This document shows positions 57,175-64,000 of a stretch of 64,000 bases of DNA, in pieces (position 1 is the stretch's first letter; the number at the start of each line of letters is the position of its first letter). Position numbers and translations under genes: made by a program. The notes under the pieces are model-generated. The model searched no databases. It was not told the DNA's origin and worked only from the letters and a program-made list of their open reading frames with translations. Origin of the DNA: Haematobia irritans (taxonomy: Eukaryota > Arthropoda > Insecta > Diptera > Muscidae); the NCBI RefSeq assembly GCF_050003625.1, contig NC_134398.1:78896003-78960002 (forward strand). Direction: 5' to 3'.

Positions 57175-57657
57175 ATAAATGGTGCTTCAAAATTGGCTTC
57201 GTTAAAATATCATCTAGTTGCTCAGACGATGGGACATCGTTAAGCTTGATTTATTTTTCCTCATTCTTTTCGCGAACAAAATTATATTTTACTTCACTAT
57301 GTTTAGTTCTTTTGTGAAATTGGGAGCTTTATAGCACTCTGATTATCCAAATTTAAAGTTGAAACTTCTTGACATTCTGGATATAGCTCGTGGAATAACC
57401 GTTTAACCCACATGAGTTCCTTCACACCTTCATTTGCGGCAACATATTCTGCTTCAGTTGTTGAGTTATTGTAGACTGTATTTTAGAAGACCAAGATATT
57501 TGACCACCGGATAGCATAATTACATATCCACTTTAGAATGTCTGCTTTCGACATCCCCAGCATAGTCTGAATCTGTATAGCAGTCTAATTAAATTTTGGG
57601 TTTGATGTAATCTATTCCTTGTTCTTCTGTTCTTCGTAAATATTTAAATATTCTCTT
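57175..57657 (-). pseudogene. Copia RNase H relic
   Basis: Minus strand: VKRIFKYLRRTEEQG (about 57657-57613), then CYTDSDYAGDVESRHS, SGYVIMLSGGQISWSSK, TTEAEYVAANEG.KELMW and NQSAIKL, the conserved order of copia RNase H. Stops and at least one frameshift break it. It ends shortly before the 3' LTR. Confidence 0.8.
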
Positions 57658-58142
57658 CACCCAGAAAAAAGTGCCTTCGAAACTAAAGGAAAAAATTTTC
57701 ATCAATATAGTTTATCCATTTTATTTCCATTAAGGTAAATTTTTGTGAAAAATAATAAAATTTACTCGTTTCAGTAAAAAAATCCTAAACTGTAAGCAGT
57801 TAGGAATAGTTCATTAACTAGAATAAGGCATGGAATTTTACTCATACTATTTTCTTCGCTGGGTATAAGAATTTACTACTGAAAAAAAAATTTTATTCAC
57901 CGATAACAAAGCATTCGTAAAAATAAACAATAACCGAACTAAAACCAAGTTTCCTCAAAATTAGTAAAATTTCTTATAAAATGATAATTGCGACTTCCTT
58001 TATAATAGAAAGTTTTTCATACATACGAACAACCCTTGGCATAGAAAAATATTTTAGTTCATTCGTACTAAGAAGTATGCAATCCTTTCAAAACTTAAGG
58101 TAACACACTTGTTAGAATATAAACACACTTGTTAGAATATAA

Positions 58143-59575
58143 AACTGCACTCAAACTACATTTTTGATACAATTTTCAAATATGAAAACACAAGATTGCC
58201 ACATATACTGTCCCTAAAAGTTTGGTCGAAAAGAGTTTTTTGGGTAACAGCTATGGAATCCCTGGCTCGAAAGGTCAACATTATCATGAATGAAGACTTG
58301 ATTCGGAGTGAACATGAATGGAGAACGACAATGAATCTGATGGACCATAAACTTAAATGTCTAAGTTACGCTCAGATGAGAGAAAAAGCTCACTCAAGCG
58401 GTGGTAGATACTACAGATTCCTTAATCCTGATGCTGGAGTGGACTACATGAAAGATATCGGAAATATAGAAAAAATTTCACTGCTAATGAGAACAAGAGC
58501 AGATATACTTCCATTAAATGCAAACAAATACAATAACCCGGAGAGTATGGAGTGCTCTCTCTGCAATACAGGCGAAGTGGAAAATTTAAAACATTTCATC
58601 ACCTCATGTCCACTTTTAAGAGAAATCCGAATGTATAATTTTGGAAAATCATATCTGGAAGAAAATGAACTTGTGAGCATATTAAACGGAGAGTTTGAGA
58701 ATGGATGGGACAGATTATATGATTATATTAGTTATGCTCTAAAATATCGAAATTATATTATGAATGAAAATTTTTAAAACAAAATTTGATTACTTATAAA
58801 TTAAAAGGAACAGACTGGAATTAACTAAAATTTTGAAAGTGACAGACAACTTTATGTTATTGTCATAAATACGAATATATTTTGTTTATTTAAATTAAAT
58901 TAAGGTTTATTTAAACTAGAAGTTATTACAATATTTATTCGAGCTTATTGGACAGGAAGATTAAGGGAATTGACATCATTAAGTTACTGAAAAGAAAATG
59001 CCAGATACCCATCTCGCAAGCCTGACTATACATATATGTTTCAGTGTTGGCCACTACACATTTCCATAGTCTTTAGCGAGATCTGGCCGGGTGAGATGAT
59101 TCAATTTGGTTCTTTTATGTTAATTTCTTATGAAATTTACATACGTGAATTATTTTTCACAAATTTAACCATTTTTCACCCGCACTGTGCATCATCTTTT
59201 CGTATAACTTTACAATCCCTTAATCTTATTTTTAGATTTCGATTTGTTACTACACTAATGTACCAACAAATCGAAATCTATTTTTAAAGACATTGCTGAT
59301 ATTATTTATTTATTTGTTTTCTTTCCATTGTATTAGCATATTGTAAACAAGAAAATGAACAAAATAAAATAATATATAAATATAATAAGATTATTGCCAA
59401 GCTGGCATTGACACACATAAAAGAAACTATATGTTGTAATTAAGAAACTTCACTAAAATTAATTCGAAATTATATGCCCTTGTTCTACCCCTCACATATT
59501 TTCTGTGTCCTTTGAAATGTGTTAGCTTTTAGCAATTAGCTATAAAAATTCAAAAATAAAACCAACATCAATATA
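58143..59575 (+). mobile_element. LINE tail and second repeat inserted in the M element
   Basis: Boundaries come from comparison with the uninterrupted M copy. It includes a LINE ORF2 C-terminus (58196-58777) and a repeat (58990-59290) shared with 51345-51600. The left border shows a tandem duplication of 'cacacttgttagaatat' (58104-58142). Confidence 0.6.
58196..58777 (+). pseudogene. LINE ORF2 C-terminal fragment with zinc finger
   Basis: 193-codon open frame with no stop. The first 100 residues are helical and basic/acidic. The CSLCNTGEVENLKHFITSC segment (about 58553-58610) is the CCHC-type finger found near the end of many non-LTR reverse-transcriptase polyproteins. It continues 60 residues to a natural-looking end (YALKYRNYIMNENF). 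The polymerase is missing, so it is a 5'-truncated copy. Its good frame suggests a recent insertion. Its finger differs from that of the jockey-like LINE at 1-1302, so it is a different family. Confidence 0.75.
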
Positions 59576-60545
59576 GGAAATTTTCCTAAATTTCTATTGT
59601 CTACCTGTAATCGATACCTGTCATCGTAATCGATGTGTTTGCGCGTGGGTGTAATCGATATATTTGCGCGTCGGTTGTTTTTTTAGTTGGAATCGCGTTG
59701 TTTTGGTATACGGAGAGATTGTTAAAAAATAATATGGTAAAATAATATAATAAATAACAAATAAAATATATAAAATATTTGTTATTTTAAATTAGTGAGA
59801 AAAATTTTCGTTTTTTTAAATAAATCTATCAATGTTCGTGATAGTGTATAAAGAAAGAAAACACCAGCAGAATAACAACCCTTTCATTTGTCTTCATTTT
59901 GGAATCTTCAATTATCAGGTAATATTCAGTGACGCTAACCTTTTGGAACAAAAATGTTTTATGATTTTTTATATTTGTAGGTATTGAAATTGTAAAAGGA
60001 GGACAAATTCGTTAGGCAGCAACTTATTAAAAGTGAAAAGTACAAGAAGAAGAAAAAGTGCGTTTTACAGTTGATAATATCACACGGAAATTGGAAATAG
60101 TGGAATAATAAACTAATATTTCAAAGAGATTCGATGCTGTTGATTCTTAATAAATATATTCAATATATTAATAAAACATGTCTTTTATTGAAGATAAAAT
60201 TGCTTATAGAAATAAATAAAATTGTATTTAAAAACGAAGGTAAGCAGTTCTAATTATGAAGTAAAAGTTTTATCACAAATGTGTAAGATTTGTCGAAATG
60301 AATGAAAAAATTTCAATAAAATCATCCCATATATGAATTAAAATTAGTTAAATTTTTTCATTCTGTAGTATAGTGGTATATAAATATAGGAAAATGTTAA
60401 CTAATATATGGAATGCATTATTCCTAATTTCTACGAAAATCACATCGTTCAAACAAATAAAAATGTCTTTGGCGCTATACGAAGTTCAACTTTCTTCACA
60501 ATGAGTTCATTTTAACTTAAAGAAGGGGTCACTTTTTTCTGGATG

Positions 60546-61500
60546 TTGACAGCGTTTATATTTTCGTTATTAAAACAGTCGAGAAATCGACCCAACTGCC
60601 TCTCGATAACTCATTAACTTTTTCAGTAGGCGTGGAAACCATTCTAGAATCTTGCATATTGAGCTTCTTGAGAATTTCCCTAATATAAGCTGTTTGGCGA
60701 ATAATTATACGTTCAGGGTCTTGTGTGATTTCCATTCCCAAGTATAAATAGAAGAAAAAACTTTAACATCAAATTCAGTTTTCAAGTACCCAATAATTGA
60801 ATAAGACGCCGTTTTCGACTGTGCAGCTATTATGCCATCATCAATTTAAATTGCCAACACAACTATTTTTCCTTTGACTTCTTCAATGAAAACGTGCGGA
60901 TTTAACCTTCTAACGCGATACTAGCCTTCATATTAAACTTGCTCAACATATCAGTAAACCTTTTCTTCCAGCACCTGGGTGCTTGTTTAAGTCCGTAGAG
61001 GCTCTTGTTTAACTTGCAAACTTTGTTTCTGCCATCACTATATTCAGTTGGTTGCTTCATAAAAATTTCTTCATCTAGATGTCCATCTAGGAATGCTGTT
61101 TTTATGTCGAATTGAGCAAGGCAATATCCAGATGATACACTCAAAGTCAACCGCATTTTTATTGATGTGAATTTGGCCACAGGACTATAAGTTTCTTCAT
61201 AGTCAATCCCACATGTTTGTGTGAACCCTCTGGCAACTAATCTTGCCTTATAACTCTCAGTTTGGCCTTCCTGTTTCATTTTAATTTTGAAGACCCATTT
61301 GTTAGATATCACAATTTTACCTTGAGGAAGTGGAACAATGCTCCATGTTTGGAGCCTTGTTCTACAGTGAAGATATCTCGTCGTCCATCGCATTCTTCCA
61401 CTGTTGCTTATGTTCACATTTAATAGCATCTTCATAACTTTTCGGGTCATCCGAATCAGCTATATAGGCAAAACAATAAACAGGCTCAATCTGAGGTCTT
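60546..61500 (-). pseudogene. Copia reverse transcriptase relic
   Basis: Minus strand from about 61450: SNKWVFKIKMK..., YKARLVARGFTQ, YEETYSPVAKF, QFDIKTAFLDGHLDEEI (catalytic Asp), NKSLYGLKQAPRCWKK. After a frameshift near 60902 the YVDD box region reads stop-Ile-Asp-Asp (about 60850-60838), so the catalytic box is damaged. A GMEITQDPE...IREILKKLNM segment follows (60741-60610). About 90 residues expected before the RNase H relic are missing at the M-element insertion. Confidence 0.88.
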
Positions 61501-61511
61501 GAACGCAGCAT

Positions 61512-62480
61512 CTATCTATTTTGCATATCAGTAGTATTTTTATTACTATTTGGCGCTGGCATAGATTCCTTTGAACTTGTACCGTTCTGAATAATATCAA
61601 CATTATTTATGTTTTCAGCATCTTCAAATTCAGCATTAGAATCGGAACCCTGATGTGAAAGATGTCCGCCGGACTTATTTTGGACACCTATTTTTTCCAG
61701 AATAACAATATCATGCATGTATTCATTTATTTGAACATTCCAGTTGATTGTAATTTTTCTTTCTTGAGGTATCCAGACACGATAGCCTTTTGTGTTTGCT
61801 TGATACCCAACAAAAATTCCTTTCTTTGATTTAGAATCCCATTTTCTACGTTTTTCATCTGGAATGTGCACATAAGCATCAGAGCCAAAAACTCGTAGAA
61901 TAAATATGTCTGGTATTTTTCCAAACCAAAGTTCAAATGGACTCTTTCCTTTTTGAGTACTCTTTGCAGTTCTATTCAAAGTATACACGACATTATTCAC
62001 GGCCTCTCCCCAGTAGTTTAGACTCAGTCCTTGCCATGTACTCATATCATAGTTCTTCCAGATTCAACAGTAATTGTCATGTCCCGTTCAGCTCGTCCGT
62101 TATTTTCGGGCGTGTATGGGATTGACCTTTGATGTATTATCTTATGTTTTCTTAAAATAGCACATACCTCTTTATTGCAATACTCCATACCATTATCAGA
62201 TCATAAAGTCTTAACCTTTTTACCAGTTTCAGCTTCAACTTGATCAATATACTGGTTAAAGGCATCTGGTTCTTCTGAGTTTGCCTTTACACAGAAAACA
62301 TGTCGATAATTAGAATAATCGTCTCGGAACAAAACCATAAAGCGTGAGCCTCCAAAAGATGCGTCTTGCATTGGACCACACAAATCAGCATGAACAAGCC
62401 TTCCAATATCTTCCGCTCTTTTGAACTTTCTGTAAATGGAATTTTGTGTTGCTTGCCCTTCGTGCAGGCCTAACAGAAGA
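61512..62480 (-). pseudogene. Copia integrase relic
   Basis: Minus strand: CGPMQDASFGGSRFMVLFRDDYS (catalytic Asp region, about 62383-62310), a TGA just before SDNGMEYCN (second catalytic Asp, about 62200), YTPENNGRAERD (third catalytic residue, Glu), then an open frame (62045-61515) with LNYWGEAVNNVVYTLNR, SPFELWFGKIPDI and GIFVGYQANTKGYRVW, the copia integrase C-terminal region. Two stops divide it. Confidence 0.88.
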
Positions 62481-62870
62481 AATAGTATTTTGAGTACTTA
62501 ATGTTTTGACGCTCCAATGCCACTCTTACATGCATTTTATTTTGTTGGCCCATTCTTCCATGCCATACTTGTAAAGATACGTTTTTAACGACCACCATTC
62601 CTTCTCCTGATGTGTTTTCGGTAACCTTCAGAACTAATTTGAAAAGCTTGGAACCCTCTCGAACATCTTTGAGGAAAAATCTCACCATTTCTCTTAAACA
62701 CACATGCGTATGCTTCGGCCTCCATGACAATGAGCATAGTCCACATCATTGCAGATCTTTCACAATTCATATTATGAAGCTTTGGCTCCTCTCCCATTGA
62801 AACGACTAACGCCTTTTGAGCCTTTGCATCCGCAATAGGCCAATCATCCTAATCTTTACCGGCTTGCTCT
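62481..62870 (-). pseudogene. Copia gag start fused to GAG-pre-integrase region by deletion
   Basis: 62860-62740 reads a gag-like ADAKAQKALVVSMGEEP...NCERSAMMW. Without gag C-terminus or protease it then passes into VTENTSGEGMVVVKNVSLQVWHGRMG (GAG-pre-integrase with the HGRMG pattern; about 62640-62550) in another frame. The join implies a deletion of the middle of the element. Confidence 0.7.
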
Positions 62871-62906
62871 TACTTTTGACTAGCTCCACTTACAATATTC
62901 CAAAGA

Positions 62907-63015
62907 TTTCATGTATACCAACAGAAAATAAAGGCATGCTACGTTTCAAAAATATTTAAAAACAACAAGTAGAATATTGAAGAGTGAATAATTGGTAATA
63001 AACTGATTCTTAACA
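62907..63015 (-). repeat. Copia 5' LTR, truncated
   Basis: Matches 57003-57111; the inner 70 bases of the LTR and the primer-binding site are missing. Confidence 0.75.
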
Positions 63016-63020
63016 TAAGG

Positions 63021-63496
63021 ACATACCGGAAAAAAAGTTGCAAGCAAAATGTTCCTTTAAAATCGTAGAACGATTAAAAATAATCGATAACTGTAGCAAA
63101 AATAGTGATTTCCTCCATAATACCCAAATATAAAAATGCCTATAATCAGTCGAAACCAACAAGCAAAATATAAAAACCTTGCTATTGACTATAAATGTTG
63201 CAAATTGCGTAAAGTATGCTTTATGAAAAACAAATAAAACAAATATGATAAAGTATAGTCAGACTAATCAGTGCTTACATCCATCAGATATGGTTTTAGG
63301 TAATGGAAACGAACTGATTTCAACCTAAAAGTACCGAAAAACAGTCCGTTTACGTGCCGCTTTTGCGTTACGAAAACGAACTGAGTTTTCTGAATGGGTA
63401 CGGACTGCATTAACTGTTTTTGAATGCTCCTATGTTACATAGGTATTCCAAAATTACTTAAATTCTAATTTTATTCAAATTTAAATAATTTCTTAG
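63021..63496. other. Unassigned, with GTTTACGTGCCGC-type repeats
   Basis: 63340-63400 contains 'gtttacgtgccgcttttgcgttacg'. Similar motifs recur inverted and direct at 63735-63830 and diverged at 63930-64000. Confidence 0.4.
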
Positions 63497-63735
63497 GTGT
63501 ATTGGCGCTCAAAGATTATTTAGATGAAGAGTACTATTCTCATTTTTTGTTATTGGTATGTGCAGTCCATATCCTTTGCCATCCAGAAGAATTCCACACC
63601 AATAACAACTGTGCTTCCGCACTCCTCACAGAATTTGTGGAACAATTCCGGAGTTATGTGAAATCATTGATAATAAATGTAACAATATTTATTGAGTATA
63701 AAAAAAGTTTATATTATTTTGATAGGAAAATTTAG
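63497..63735 (+). pseudogene. Candidate exon or captured gene fragment
   Basis: After a T-rich tract and AG (63496) a frame of about 60 codons reads LALKDYLDEEYYSHFLLLVC...HILCHPEEF...ALLTEFVEQFRSY before turning into AT-rich, unlikely coding. This resembles a segment of an uncharacterised insect protein family related to transposase-like genes (pattern 'LKD.L....Y.HFLLL..A..IL', recalled). The downstream conserved part is absent. Repeats of the GTTTACGT type flank it on both sides, so it may be cargo of a transposon. Confidence 0.35.
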
Positions 63736-63835
63736 TACGGAAACTGCACGTTTAGGAGATACAAAAACGTACCGCCTCAGCGATACGTAAACGTGCCGCT
63801 TTAGTCTTACGTAAACGTGCTACTTTAGTTTACCC
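63735..63835. repeat. Tandem 'cgtaaacgtgccgctttagt' units
   Basis: Three to four diverged units of about 24-27 bp. The reverse-complement motif is at about 63349. Confidence 0.65.
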
Positions 63836-64000
63836 TTGGCGTATTACCAATACATTCAAAGACTACTTTTTTTGTCTAATTCTCTTATTCCGATCTTAAC
63901 GTTTACGGCTCAATTATGTATCGCAAAAGCGGAACGTTTTCGTAGTCTTGTATGACTAAACGACTTCGCGAGCGGTTCGTTTTCTTGCCGTTTTTCTTAG

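Larger units (their letters stand above)
57658..60545. mobile_element. M-family element inside the copia pol gene
   Basis: Ends CACCCAGAAAAAAGTGCC and (inward) CATCCAGAAAAAAGTGAC. Its outer parts match 1850-2985. About 58143-59575 is an extra insertion absent from that copy: the uninterrupted copy reads straight across at 2110-2125. Confidence 0.7.
56934..63015 (-). mobile_element. Copia-type LTR retrotransposon, deleted and interrupted
   Basis: On the plus strand it runs from TGTTAGC (56934) to CTTAACA (63015), flanked by a perfect 5-bp duplication TAAGG (56929-56933, 63016-63020). Two LTR copies share about 100 bases. The minus strand encodes gag, integrase, reverse transcriptase and RNase H pieces in copia order. 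A 2.9-kb M-family element (57658-60545) splits the pol gene. Deletions removed most of gag, the protease and the inner part of the 5' LTR. Confidence 0.88.

Overview
This window looks like transposon-rich heterochromatin or a very large intron/intergenic region of a higher fly. My best guess is a muscid-type calyptrate dipteran. The reasons are its AT-rich composition, several INE-1/DINE-1-like elements carrying a 'GAGTCGATC...ATGTCCGTC' signature, jockey-like LINEs and tRNA-headed SINEs with TTAGG-like tails, and DD41D and DD34D mariners. I found no convincing intact host protein gene, no rRNA and no functional tRNA gene. Almost every recognisable coding stretch is a broken transposon gene. 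Species assignment is inference.

Layout. 1-1302: 3' end of a jockey-like LINE. 1303-3735: non-coding repeats. 4533-6313: a terminal-repeat element carrying two divergent tRNA-like units. 6382-7687: another TA-flanked repeat. 8987-9923: a DD41D mariner. 9928-20197: one TA-flanked element ('Y') swollen to about 10 kb by nested insertions: a small terminal-repeat element, a DINE-1-like element holding a gypsy-like LTR element (itself holding a second DD41D copy and a LINE), and a DD34D mariner. 20403-22877: MITEs and DINE fragments. 23226-25740: a second Y copy with a DINE-1-like element built from 153-bp tandem repeats.

25755-42673 is one repeat ('X' family) split by two hAT-type elements with perfect 8-bp target duplications. 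The first (26083-30814, ATCTAGGG) contains a DINE-1-like element, a second hAT-type element (27558-29796, AGTAACTG) and, inside that, another element with divergent tRNA-like units. The second (31147-42477, GTTCAAAG) is 11.3 kb and encloses a giant foldback palindrome (33296-39765) built from about 155-bp tandem repeats. 43147-51343 is a field of MITEs with a complete SINE (43441-43790) and a small palindrome (47805-48290). 53276-63020 is a further nest: a LINE reverse-transcriptase relic split by a MITE (with two more elements inside) and by a copia element (56934-63015, 5-bp duplication TAAGG), which itself holds a 2.9-kb repeat carrying a LINE tail. The last kilobase holds one open reading frame that may be an exon or a captured gene fragment.

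The most unusual signals are three. First, tRNA-like RNA polymerase III units, several ending in T-runs, lie inside TA-flanked DNA elements that also share a head sequence with the SINE. Second, a satellite-armed foldback lies inside a hAT-bounded unit. Third, two DD41D copies have the same length but different internal deletions. Family labels X, Y, M and so on are local names used only in this annotation.
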